Translations under genes and position numbers: made by a program
Notes under the pieces: model-generated
Seen by the model: the letters and a program-made list of their open reading frames with translations, nothing else
Told to the model about the DNA's origin: nothing
Databases searched by the model: none
DNA from: Streptomyces sp. 1222.5
GTDB lineage: Bacteria > Actinomycetota > Actinomycetes > Streptomycetales > Streptomycetaceae
Reading direction: 5' to 3'
DNA length: 64,000 bases
Assembly (NCBI RefSeq): GCF_900105245.1
Contig: NZ_FNSZ01000001.1
Location: 2,914,001 to 2,978,000, forward strand
In this document: piece after piece, positions 9,257 to 16,410 of the stretch
How positions within the stretch are numbered: position 1 is the first letter of the stretch
Layout of the letters: the number at the start of each line of letters is the position of its first letter

Positions 9257-10288
9257 ATGCGCGGCATCAGACGACCGGCGGCGCTCGTGGGCGCCGCCGC
9301 CTTACTGGCGGTGGCACCGGGCCACGCCCACGCGGCGTCGCCGAAGTTCTCCGAGACGACGGCGATCGGCACGCACAACGCGTACGACAAGGCCAAGTAC
9401 ACGTACTTCGCACAGGCGTTGGACTCGGGCGCCTCGCTGCTGGAACTGGACGTGTACGTGGACAGCATCACCCACCGGTGGCGGGTCAGCCACAGCAACC
9501 CGTTCGGGAACAACAACAACTGCGAGGCGGCGAAGTCCCCGGACGAGCTGTACGGCAAGAGCCGCAACCAGGATCTCGGCAGCTGCCTCGACAACATCGC
9601 GGCCTGGAACCGGCTGCACCCCGACCACCCGCCGATCGTGTTCAAGGTCGAGATGAAGGTCGGCTTCAACGACCGGGCGGGGCTGGGCCCGGACGAATTC
9701 GACCGGCTCGTCTCGCAGAAGCTCGGCGGCAGCGTGTACAAGCCCGCCGACCTGCTGGGCGGGACCTACGGCACGCTGGACGCCGCCGCCCGGGCGGACG
9801 CCTGGCCCACCCGCGACTCCCTGCGGGGGAAGTTCCTCTTCGAGCTGATCCCGGGCACGGTCGAGCAGGCGAACCCCTTCGACCACTACTGGACGGACGA
9901 GGAGTACGGCGACCATCTGCGGGACCTGTCCGGGGCCGGGCAGCTCGGGCAGGCCCAGGCCTTCCCGGCCGTGCTCGGCGCCGAGAACGGCGACCCGCGC
10001 GCCGGCCGCTACGACGCGTCGATCCGGCCGTGGTTCGTGTTATTCGACGGTGACGCGGCGACCTACGTCAACAACGCCTACGACACGTCGTTCTACGCCG
10101 CGAACCACTACATCCTGATCACGACGGGCGCCGACGGCGTGTCCCCGGCGATCTCCTCGACCAGTCCCACGGACGCGGAAGTCGCCTCCCGGCTGGCCCT
10201 GTTGGCCAAGAACCACGCGAGCCTGATCACCTCCGACTGGTCGGCGAAGCCCGCGTCGGTCCTGGGGGCGGTCGCGAACCGAGGCTGA
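9257..10288 (+). CDS. Secreted calcium-dependent phosphatidylinositol phospholipase C-like protein
   Basis: A 343-residue exported protein resembling the Ca-dependent PI-specific phospholipase C of Streptomyces, which cleaves phosphatidylinositol. A Sec signal peptide (about residues 1-26, ending AHA before SPKF) is followed by the TIM-barrel-type start with the two catalytic-type histidines in IGTHNAYD and WRVSHSNPFG. LELDVY supplies the acidic metal-side residues. The ATG at 9257 follows GAAGGGGAG. Two TTA codons are present: codon 16 (9302-9304, in the signal peptide) and codon 262 (10040-10042). In Streptomyces TTA requires the bldA tRNA, so translation should be developmentally delayed. 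It reads alone, 105 bases after the asparaginase gene. Confidence 0.85.
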   Translation: MRGIRRPAALVGAAALLAVAPGHAHAASPKFSETTAIGTHNAYDKAKYTYFAQALDSGASLLELDVYVDSITHRWRVSHSNPFGNNNNCEAAKSPDELYGKSRNQDLGSCLDNIAAWNRLHPDHPPIVFKVEMKVGFNDRAGLGPDEFDRLVSQKLGGSVYKPADLLGGTYGTLDAAARADAWPTRDSLRGKFLFELIPGTVEQANPFDHYWTDEEYGDHLRDLSGAGQLGQAQAFPAVLGAENGDPRAGRYDASIRPWFVLFDGDAATYVNNAYDTSFYAANHYILITTGADGVSPAISSTSPTDAEVASRLALLAKNHASLITSDWSAKPASVLGAVANRG

Positions 10289-10324
10289 GGTTCCGGATGC
10301 GGCCGCAGGGGGCACAACTCCTGC

Positions 10325-10882
10325 ATGCTCCACGGCATCGACGTCAGCGCCTACCAGGCCTCCGCGTACGACACGGACGGTCTCTCCTTCGTCTTCATCA
10401 AGGCGACGGAGGGCCGTTCCTACGTCAATCCCCGGCTCACCGCCCAGACGAAGACCGCCCGAGACGCCGGACTGCTCGTCGGCTTCTACCACTTCCTGTG
10501 GCCGGGCAGCCTCACCGACCAGGCCGAGTACTTCCTCCGCCACGCCCCCGACCGCCCGGGGGACCTCCTCGCCGTCGACTGGGAGACGACCGGCGAGGGC
10601 ACGCACGCGAGCAACGCGGAGAAGGACCGCTTCATCCGCAAGCTGAAGGAACTGCGGCCGGACAACCGGGTCGTGCTGTACGCGAACCGGGACTTCTGGC
10701 TGAACATCGACACGACCTCGTACGCGGGCGACGGCCTGTGGATCGCGGACTACGTCACCGCCGGCAAGCCCCGCATCAAGGCCAAGTGGCGGTTCCACCA
10801 GTACACCAGCGAACCGCACGACAAGGACGTGGCGAACTTCGCGAGCAGGGCGGCGCTCAGGGAGTGGGCCGCCGACGCGTGA
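10325..10882 (+). CDS. Glycoside hydrolase family 25 (muramidase-like) protein
   Basis: A 185-residue single-domain GH25 protein; this family cleaves the beta-1,4 bond after N-acetylmuramic acid in peptidoglycan. The barrel begins at once with GIDVSAYQ. The catalytic Asp/Glu pair appears in AVDWETT, with IKATEG and GFYHFLWPG as further family marks and RFHQYTSEP near the end. There is no signal peptide and no cell-wall-binding domain, which is unusual for a secreted lysozyme; it may act inside the cell, be released by lysis, or be exported by another route. Ribosome-site support is weak (AGGGGG about a dozen bases upstream). It lies 36 bases after the PI-PLC gene and converges on the regulator at 10914. 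Confidence 0.8.
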   Translation: MLHGIDVSAYQASAYDTDGLSFVFIKATEGRSYVNPRLTAQTKTARDAGLLVGFYHFLWPGSLTDQAEYFLRHAPDRPGDLLAVDWETTGEGTHASNAEKDRFIRKLKELRPDNRVVLYANRDFWLNIDTTSYAGDGLWIADYVTAGKPRIKAKWRFHQYTSEPHDKDVANFASRAALREWAADA

Positions 10883-10913
10883 CTCCGCCTCCGCCGGGTG
10901 CGGGGCCGCGCGG

Positions 10914-11669
10914 CTAGCCGTGCTCCGCAGAGATCCCGCTGGTGCCGTCCGGCGCCCCGCCGGGCTTCGTGTGGAGGATCTCGCGGGCCTGCTCCGCGGC
11001 GCGGGCGATGCTCTCGGAGACGAAGTCCACGAAGCGGGCGATGTTCTCCAGTCGGGTGGCGGCGGGGGTGCCGGGGCCGAGGACACCGACGCCCTGCCGT
11101 GCGGTCTCGCCGAGGTGGGCGGTGGCGCGGGCGCTGGCCATCGTCGACTGGTACATGACGTCGTCGTCCACGACGTAGCGCTCGCGACGGCGTTCGTCGC
11201 GCTCCCGGCGGACGAGGCCCTGGCTCTCCAGGAAGGCGATCGCCTTGGAGACGGTCGCCGGGCTGACCTGGAGGCGCTGGACGAGTTCGGACGCGGTGAG
11301 GGTGCCCGCGTCGGTGGTGTAGAGGCAGACCAGCACACGGGCCGTCATCCGGGGCAGGCCCGACCCCATGAAGACGGCGGTGAGCAGCTCCTCGTAGGCA
11401 CGGACGGCCTCGGCGTCCCGACCGTGCGGCTGCGCGGTGGTGCCGGGGTCCCGCGGGGCGGTCTGCCCGCGGCGCCGGGCGCGTCGTTCGGTGGCCCGGT
11501 GGGCGAGGTCGGCGCGGTAGCCGGTGGGTCCGCCGTTGCGCATGACCTCGCGTGTGACGGTCGAGGTCGGGCGGTCCAGGCGCCTGGCGATCTCCGCGTA
11601 GGCGAGGCCGTCGGCCAGTCCCAGCGCGATCCGCTGACGTTCCTGCTGGGTGAGCCTGCCTCCCGGCAT
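10914..11669 (-). CDS. Transcriptional regulator: IS30-type HTH fused to GbsR/MarR winged helix
   Basis: A 251-residue DNA-binding protein with two DNA-binding units. Residues about 6-42 form a transposase-like HTH (LTQQERQRIALGLADG..., AEIARRLDRPTSTVTREV). Residues about 90-180 form a MarR/GbsR winged helix (TARVLVCLYTTD, SELVQRLQVSPATVSKAIAFLE, GLVRRERD). The C-terminal helix is probably for dimerisation. The ATG at 11669 fits the conserved MPGGRLTQQ start; the open frame upstream is not coding. It is divergent from the DUF4097-ABC efflux genes, and the shared 246-base region contains repeats that are candidate operators. The simplest reading is autorepression and control of the efflux operon; the ligand is unknown. 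Confidence 0.85.
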   Translation of the reverse strand: MPGGRLTQQERQRIALGLADGLAYAEIARRLDRPTSTVTREVMRNGGPTGYRADLAHRATERRARRRGQTAPRDPGTTAQPHGRDAEAVRAYEELLTAVFMGSGLPRMTARVLVCLYTTDAGTLTASELVQRLQVSPATVSKAIAFLESQGLVRRERDERRRERYVVDDDVMYQSTMASARATAHLGETARQGVGVLGPGTPAATRLENIARFVDFVSESIARAAEQAREILHTKPGGAPDGTSGISAEHG

Positions 11670-11724
11670 CGCGGCCTCCTTCGTGGTGCGTGACGTCCGC
11701 ACTATAGCGTTCACCTTCACTCCA

Positions 11725-11851
11725 TTGCAACGATGGCGCGTCAGCGCTGTTGCGTTAGATTCCCAGCCGTTGCAACGATTTCCCTGCATCACCCTGCAAG
11801 TAAAGGGATTTGAGGCAACAAGTCTGTTGCCCACTAGATGAATGCAACGTA
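11725..11851. promoter_or_regulatory. Repeat cluster (TGCAACG / GGCAACA) in a divergent promoter region
   Basis: TTGCAACGAT occurs at 11725-11734 and again at 11770-11779, exactly 45 bases apart. Partial copies are TTGCGTTAGA at 11750 and TGCAACGTA near 11843. A perfect inverted repeat GGCAACA-AGTC-TGTTGCC lies at 11814-11831. All sit between the divergent starts of the GbsR-like regulator and the DUF4097 gene, in a stretch more AT-rich than its surroundings. They are plausible binding sites for the regulator; which element is used is inference. Confidence 0.6.
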
Positions 11852-11915
11852 GCGTTTCCGGTGTCAGAAACGGCGGGCCGCAGGGGCCCGCACCTGAAGA
11901 CCGAGGAGTCTCGCC

Positions 11916-12587
11916 ATGCCGAAGTTCGCCACCCCCGCCCCCGTGACCGCCCACCTCGACATCCCCGCCGGACGCATCCAGCTCATCGCCGCCGACCGCG
12001 CCGACACCACCGTCGAGATCCTGCCCGCCGACCCCTCCAAGGGCCGCGACGTGAAGGCCGCCGAGCGGATCGACGTCAGCTACGACGCCGGCGTCCTGCG
12101 CATCACCGCCCGCGAGCCCGCACACCGCGTCCTCGGCAACCCCGGATCCGTCGAGGTCACCGTCCAACTCCCCGCCGGCTCCCACCTCCACGCCACCGCC
12201 GCCCTCGCCGAACTCCGCGGCGTCGGACGCCTCGGCCACGTCACCCTCGACGCCGCACAGGCCACCGTCAAACTCGACGAGACCGACGAAGCCCGCCTCA
12301 CCCTCAAGGCCGGCGACATCACCCTCGGCCGCCTGGCCGGCCCCGCCGACATCAGCACCCAGAAAGGCGACCTGACCGTCACCGAGGCCCACCGCGGCAC
12401 CCTCACCCTGCGCACCCAGCACGGCCGGATCTGCGTCGGCGCCGCCCGCGGCACCTCCGCCACCCTCGACGCAGGCACCGCCTACGGCCGCATCCACAAC
12501 GCACTCGCCAACACCGACGGCGCCACCGCCGGCCTCACCATCCACGCGTCCACCGGCTACGGCGACATCGACGCCCGCAGCCTGTAG
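11916..12587 (+). CDS. DUF4097 beta-strand-repeat protein
   Basis: A 223-residue protein made of repeated short beta strands, matching the DUF4097 (putative adhesin-like, right-handed beta) family found beside envelope-stress and efflux genes in Gram-positives. Features seen are the start PAPVTAHLDIPAGRIQLIA, then successive strands LRGVGRLGHV, ATVKLDETD, GDITLGRLAGPADIST and STGYGDIDARSL. No signal peptide or membrane helix is present. It is the first gene of an operon with the ABC ATPase (29 bases downstream) and ABC-2 permease, divergent from the GbsR-like regulator. Ribosome site GAGGAG is present upstream of ATG 11916. Biochemical role is unknown. Confidence 0.8.
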   Translation: MPKFATPAPVTAHLDIPAGRIQLIAADRADTTVEILPADPSKGRDVKAAERIDVSYDAGVLRITAREPAHRVLGNPGSVEVTVQLPAGSHLHATAALAELRGVGRLGHVTLDAAQATVKLDETDEARLTLKAGDITLGRLAGPADISTQKGDLTVTEAHRGTLTLRTQHGRICVGAARGTSATLDAGTAYGRIHNALANTDGATAGLTIHASTGYGDIDARSL

Positions 12588-12616
12588 ACCCGCGACCAGC
12601 ATCAGGGGGCACTCTC

Positions 12617-13588
12617 ATGACCGACTCGGCCATCGCGGCGCACGAACTGCGCAAGTCCTACGGCGACAAGACCGTCCTCGACGGTGTCGACCTGGCCGTC
12701 CCACAGGGAACGATCTTCTCCCTGCTCGGCCCGAACGGCGCCGGCAAGACGACCGTCGTCAAGATCCTCTCCACCCTCGTCTCCCCCGGCCCCGGCTCCG
12801 GCCCGATCCGGGTCGCCGGCCACGACCTCGCCAGGGACCCGCGGGCCGTGCGCGCCGCGATCGGCGTCACCGGGCAGTTCTCCGCCGTCGACGGCCTGAT
12901 CACCGGCGAGGAGAACATGCTCCTCATGGCGGACCTGCACCACCTCTCCCGCCGCGAGGGACGACGGGTCGCCGCCGAACTGCTGGAGCGCTTCGACCTC
13001 GGCGAGGCCGCGAGGAAGCCGGCCGCCACCTACTCCGGCGGTATGAAGCGCCGCCTCGACATCGCCATGACCCTGGTCGGCGCCCCGCGGGTCATCTTCC
13101 TCGACGAGCCGACCACGGGGCTCGACCCGCGCTCCCGGCACACCATGTGGCAGATCATCCGCGAACTCGTCACGGGCGGTGTCACCGTCTTCCTCACCAC
13201 CCAGTACCTGGAGGAGGCCGACGAGCTCGCCGACCGGATCGCCGTGCTGCACGACGGCGGGATCGCCGCCGAGGGCACGGCCGAGGAGCTGAAGCGGCTG
13301 GTTCCCGGCGGACACGTGCGGCTGCGTTTCACCGACCCGGCCGTGTACCGGAGCGCCGTCTCCGCCCTGGGCGAGGCCGTCCGGGACGACGAGGCCCTCG
13401 CGCTGCAGGTCCCGGGCGACGGCGGCCAGCGGGCACTGCGTTCCCTCCTCGACCGGCTGGACACGGTCGGCGTCGAGGCCGACGAACTGACCGTGCACAC
13501 CCCCGACCTCGACGACGTCTTCTTCGCCCTGACCGGCGGCGCAGGCATCCCCGACCAGCCGAACCAGTCCAAGGAGTCCGTCCGATGA
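12617..13588 (+). CDS. ABC transporter ATP-binding protein, DrrA-type drug exporter
   Basis: A 323-residue ATPase of the daunorubicin-resistance (DrrA) type that powers an ABC-2 efflux permease. Walker A is GPNGAGKTT (about residues 38-46), the signature is YSGGMKRRLDIAM and Walker B is VIFLDEPTTGLDPRSR. The C-terminal extension beyond the ATPase (LKRLVPGGHVRLRF... DDVFFALTG) is the DrrA C-domain. The ATG at 12617 follows AGGGGG. The stop overlaps the start of the permease gene by four bases (ATGA), so the two are translationally coupled. The substrate is unknown; drug or envelope-lipid export is typical. Confidence 0.93.
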   Translation: MTDSAIAAHELRKSYGDKTVLDGVDLAVPQGTIFSLLGPNGAGKTTVVKILSTLVSPGPGSGPIRVAGHDLARDPRAVRAAIGVTGQFSAVDGLITGEENMLLMADLHHLSRREGRRVAAELLERFDLGEAARKPAATYSGGMKRRLDIAMTLVGAPRVIFLDEPTTGLDPRSRHTMWQIIRELVTGGVTVFLTTQYLEEADELADRIAVLHDGGIAAEGTAEELKRLVPGGHVRLRFTDPAVYRSAVSALGEAVRDDEALALQVPGDGGQRALRSLLDRLDTVGVEADELTVHTPDLDDVFFALTGGAGIPDQPNQSKESVR

Positions 13589-14403
13589 GCGCATCCCTGG
13601 CCCCCGCCCGCCCGAACGGTTTCTCCCTCGCCGTACGCGACTGCGTCACGATGCTGCGCCGCAACCTCCTGCACGCCCGGCGCTACCCGTCGCTCACCCT
13701 GAACCTGCTGCTGACCCCGATCATGCTGCTGCTGCTCTTCGTCTACGTCTTCGGCGACACCATGAGCGCGGGCATCGGCGGCGGCAGACCGGACCGCTCC
13801 GCCTACATCGCCTACATCGTCCCGGGGCTGCTGCTGATGACCATCGGCAGCACCGTGGTCGGGACCGCGGTGTCCGTCTCCACCGACATGACCGAGGGCA
13901 TCATCGCCCGCTTCCGGACGATGGCGATCCACCGCGGTTCGGTGCTCGTCGGGCACGTCGTGGGCAGCGTGCTCCAGTCGGTCCTGAGCGTGGTCCTCGT
14001 CGGCGCCGTCGCCGTGGCCATCGGCTTCCGCTCCACCGACGCCACCGTGCTGGAGTGGCTCGCGGCGTTCGGACTGCTCGTGCTCTTCGCCACGGCGCTC
14101 ACCTGGATCGCCGTCGGCATGGGGCTCGTCAGCCCGAACGCCGAGGCCGCCGGCAACAACGCGATGCCGCTGATCCTGCTGCCGCTGCTGTCCAGCGCCT
14201 TCGTCCCCGTCGACGCGATGCCGGGCTGGTTCCGGCCGATCGCCGAGTACCAGCCGTTCACGCCCGCCATCGAGACCCTGCGCGGTCTGCTGCTCGGCAC
14301 CGGGATCGGTCACCACGGCTGGCTCGCCGTCGCCTGGTGCGTGGGCCTCGCGGTGCTCGGGTACTTCTGGTCGACCGCGAGGTTCGACCGCGATTCGAAG
14401 TAG
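13585..14403 (+). CDS. ABC-2 type transporter permease (DrrB-like)
   Basis: A 272-residue integral membrane protein that pairs with the DrrA-type ATPase upstream. Six hydrophobic segments are visible, including SLTLNLLLTPIMLLLLFVYVFG, AYIVPGLLLMTIGST, VLQSVLSVVLVGAVAVAIGF, WLAAFGLLVLFATALTWIA and a C-terminal WLAVAWCVGLAVLGYFW. The LLLLPLLSSAFVP-type region ahead of MPGWFRPIAEYQPFTP is characteristic of ABC2_membrane permeases. It overlaps the ATPase gene by four bases and ends the operon; a very strong hairpin follows 43 bases later. Confidence 0.93.
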   Translation: MSASLAPARPNGFSLAVRDCVTMLRRNLLHARRYPSLTLNLLLTPIMLLLLFVYVFGDTMSAGIGGGRPDRSAYIAYIVPGLLLMTIGSTVVGTAVSVSTDMTEGIIARFRTMAIHRGSVLVGHVVGSVLQSVLSVVLVGAVAVAIGFRSTDATVLEWLAAFGLLVLFATALTWIAVGMGLVSPNAEAAGNNAMPLILLPLLSSAFVPVDAMPGWFRPIAEYQPFTPAIETLRGLLLGTGIGHHGWLAVAWCVGLAVLGYFWSTARFDRDSK

Positions 14404-14446
14404 CCGCGGTGAGAGCGCGGGCCGGCTCCCGCGACCCGCACCCGAG

Positions 14447-14489
14447 GGGGGCGGCGCACGTCGACACCCCGTCGACGCGCGCCGCCCCC
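14447..14489. terminator. Bidirectional terminator hairpin between convergent genes
   Basis: A 19-base-pair stem with a single mismatch (arms 14447-14465 and 14471-14489) and a five-base loop lies between the ABC-2 permease gene (plus) and the reductase gene (minus). It should stop transcription from both sides. Confidence 0.85.
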
Positions 14490-14519
14490 TTCCCGTGCGG
14501 GAGACGAACCGCGTGCGGG

Positions 14520-15182
14520 TCAGCCGCGGAAGTCCGCCGGGCGTTCCGGAGAGGCCTCCGCGAGGGCCTTGCGGACCGCGGCCACGTCCCCGCGCAGCCC
14601 GTACACCGGGGTGCCCGGCTGCTGGCGCCAGGAGTCGTCGATGCCGCCCGCGTCGACCGTGTCGAAGCCGAGCTCGTCGATCAGGGCCCGGACCCTGGCC
14701 TTGGCCGGCTCGTCGTCGCCGGCGACCGGGAGGGCCATGCGGCCGGGATCGCCCGCCGGGCGGGGGCGGTCCAGGATGTCCTGGGCGAAGGTGCCGTTGA
14801 AGGCCTTGATCACCGGGCGGCCCAGGTGGCGTTCGGTCCAGCGGCTCTCGGTGAGGCCCTCGTCCTCGATGCCGGCGATCCGGCCGTCGCGCTGCTGCGG
14901 GTAGTAGTTGCCGGTGTCGATCACCGCGGCGCCCTCGGCCGCGCCGGCAAGCAGGCCGGCGGGCAGGTCCGGTACGGCCTTCAGGGGAACGGTGACGACG
15001 ACGACCTCGGCACCCTCGGCCGCCTCTTCGGCGCGGACCGCGGTGGCGCCGGTCTCCTCGGCCAGTTCCTTGAGCGTCTCGGGTCCGCGGGAGTTGGCCA
15101 CGAGGACGTCGTGACCGAGGGCGGTGAGCCGCCGGGTGAGGTTGCCGCCGATGTTGCCCGCGCCGATGATGCCGATCTTCAT
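14520..15182 (-). CDS. NADPH-dependent F420 reductase-like oxidoreductase
   Basis: A 220-residue Rossmann-fold protein of the NpdG/F420-dependent NADP reductase-like family. The dinucleotide motif GIIGAGNIGG is at residues 4-13 and a basic NSRGPE loop after the second strand suits NADPH. VVVVTVPLKAVPDL and DTGNYYPQRDG-type segments follow, then VIKAFNGTFAQDIL, typical of this family. The ATG at 15182 is preceded by GGAGGG. It stands alone: the EF-hand gene upstream on the same strand is separated by a strong hairpin. Whether F420 or another electron carrier is used cannot be read from the sequence. Confidence 0.85.
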   Translation of the reverse strand: MKIGIIGAGNIGGNLTRRLTALGHDVLVANSRGPETLKELAEETGATAVRAEEAAEGAEVVVVTVPLKAVPDLPAGLLAGAAEGAAVIDTGNYYPQQRDGRIAGIEDEGLTESRWTERHLGRPVIKAFNGTFAQDILDRPRPAGDPGRMALPVAGDDEPAKARVRALIDELGFDTVDAGGIDDSWRQQPGTPVYGLRGDVAAVRKALAEASPERPADFRG

Positions 15183-15295
15183 GACATGCCCTCCGGGTAT
15201 CGATGCACACGCATACGTCCGACCGGCGTCAACTCCGGCGGGGCGGGGGTGTATTCCGCGGCCCCGGCAATCGGGTGAGGGGGCCGGAACAGCGC

Positions 15296-15340
15296 GGAGG
15301 GGGTGCCCCTCCCGCTGCTCGCGGGACGGGCACCCCCTCC
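15296..15340 (-). terminator. Terminator hairpin after the EF-hand gene
   Basis: A 13-base-pair perfect outer stem (GGAGGGGGTGCCC with GGGCACCCCCTCC), one mismatch and a 5-base-pair inner stem enclose a seven-base loop. It lies 30 bases past the stop of the EF-hand gene on the minus strand. Confidence 0.8.
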
Positions 15341-15370
15341 GGGGCACGCCAGGGTTCCGGCGGACCGGGA

Positions 15371-15583
15371 CTACTTGTTCAGGTAGGCCCAGAACTCGTC
15401 GAACGACAGGACCTTGTCGCCGTTCAGGTCGCGGGTGCCGATGATGCTCTCGGCCACCGTCTCGGTGACGTTCCAGTCACCACCCTGCGCCAGGGCGGAC
15501 TTGAACTCGGCCGCGGTGATGAACCCGTCACCGTCCGCGTCGATCCGCTGGAACTCCTTGCGTGCTTCTTCGATGTCCGCCAC
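15371..15583 (-). CDS. Small calmodulin-like EF-hand calcium-binding protein
   Basis: A 70-residue protein consisting almost entirely of two EF-hands. Loop 1 is DADGDGFITAAE and loop 2 is DLNGDKVLSFDE; both have acidic or oxygen ligands at positions 1, 3, 5 and 12, so both should bind Ca2+. It resembles the small Cab-type calcium-binding proteins described in S. coelicolor. No signal peptide is present, so it is cytosolic. Transcribed alone, divergent from the GNAT gene, and followed by a strong terminator. The partner protein is unknown. Confidence 0.93.
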   Translation of the reverse strand: MADIEEARKEFQRIDADGDGFITAAEFKSALAQGGDWNVTETVAESIIGTRDLNGDKVLSFDEFWAYLNK

Positions 15584-15741
15584 CGATCCGCCCCTTTTGG
15601 TCGTGTTTCTCGTGCCGTGCTGGCGTACTGACGCAGGTCAGATTAACGGCCCGGCCGGACGCGCAGTGCCTCGGCCACCCACCCGGGCTCCGCGCCTGCG
15701 AGTCTGGGCCGTCCAGTGGGCCGAGACCGAAGGAGCGGGCC

Positions 15742-16410
15742 TTGGAGACCTTGCGGGACATTCTCGACGCGGCGGCGCGCGGCGCCTTCCCGCCGGCGGA
15801 CGGCCGGACGACGGTCGTACCGCAGCCCTCGGAGCGGGACGCAGGGGTGATCGCGTTCACCGGGCACTCGGTCGTGTTCACCGACGAGGACCCTCGCTGG
15901 GTGCGCGGGACGCTGCGCGCGGCCGAGTGCGGGAGCGACGCCCTGGCCGCAGCGATGAGCCCCCGTTTCCTGACCGCGCTGCTGGACCGGACGGGCCGCC
16001 TCACCGACACCGTGGACGTCCTGCTGGTGGGTGCCCCGCTGTCGGGGACTCCCGGGATCCCCCTGCGCGCGCTCGACGACCCGGCCCACCCCCGGGTGCG
16101 TAGCTCGCGCCGGCGTCGCGACGCGGTCCGGGTGTGGACCGCGGACGGCGGGCTGCTGGTGCTGGGGCGAGGGGTCGCGGGCCGGCTGGAGGTGGCCGTG
16201 GAGGTGGCGGAGGAGCACCGGCACCGGGGGCTGGGGCGGGCGCTGGTGACGGCGGCCCGGCAGTTGGCCGGGGAGCCGGTGTGGGCCCAGGTGGCGGCGG
16301 GGAACGCCCGCAGCATGCGGGCGTTCCAGGCGTCCGGGTACCGGCCGGTGGGCTCGGAGGCGCTGCTGCGGCCGGGTCAGCGGAAGATGCCGGTGTGCCC
16401 GAGCGAGTAG
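15742..16410 (+). CDS. GNAT-family N-acetyltransferase
   Basis: A 222-residue protein whose C-terminal half is a GNAT acetyl-CoA-binding domain: LEVAVEVAEEHRHRGLGRALV carries the Q/RxxGxG/A pyrophosphate loop (HRHRGLG) and NARSMRAFQASGYRPVG is the usual C-terminal alpha/beta element. The N-terminal half (about residues 1-110) is a less conserved cap. The start is taken as TTG at 15742, eight bases after AAGGAG; the frame continues upstream but its composition is not protein-like. Its 3' end overlaps the end of the convergent beta-propeller gene by 34 bases. The acyl acceptor is unknown. Confidence 0.8.
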   Translation: METLRDILDAAARGAFPPADGRTTVVPQPSERDAGVIAFTGHSVVFTDEDPRWVRGTLRAAECGSDALAAAMSPRFLTALLDRTGRLTDTVDVLLVGAPLSGTPGIPLRALDDPAHPRVRSSRRRRDAVRVWTADGGLLVLGRGVAGRLEVAVEVAEEHRHRGLGRALVTAARQLAGEPVWAQVAAGNARSMRAFQASGYRPVGSEALLRPGQRKMPVCPSE

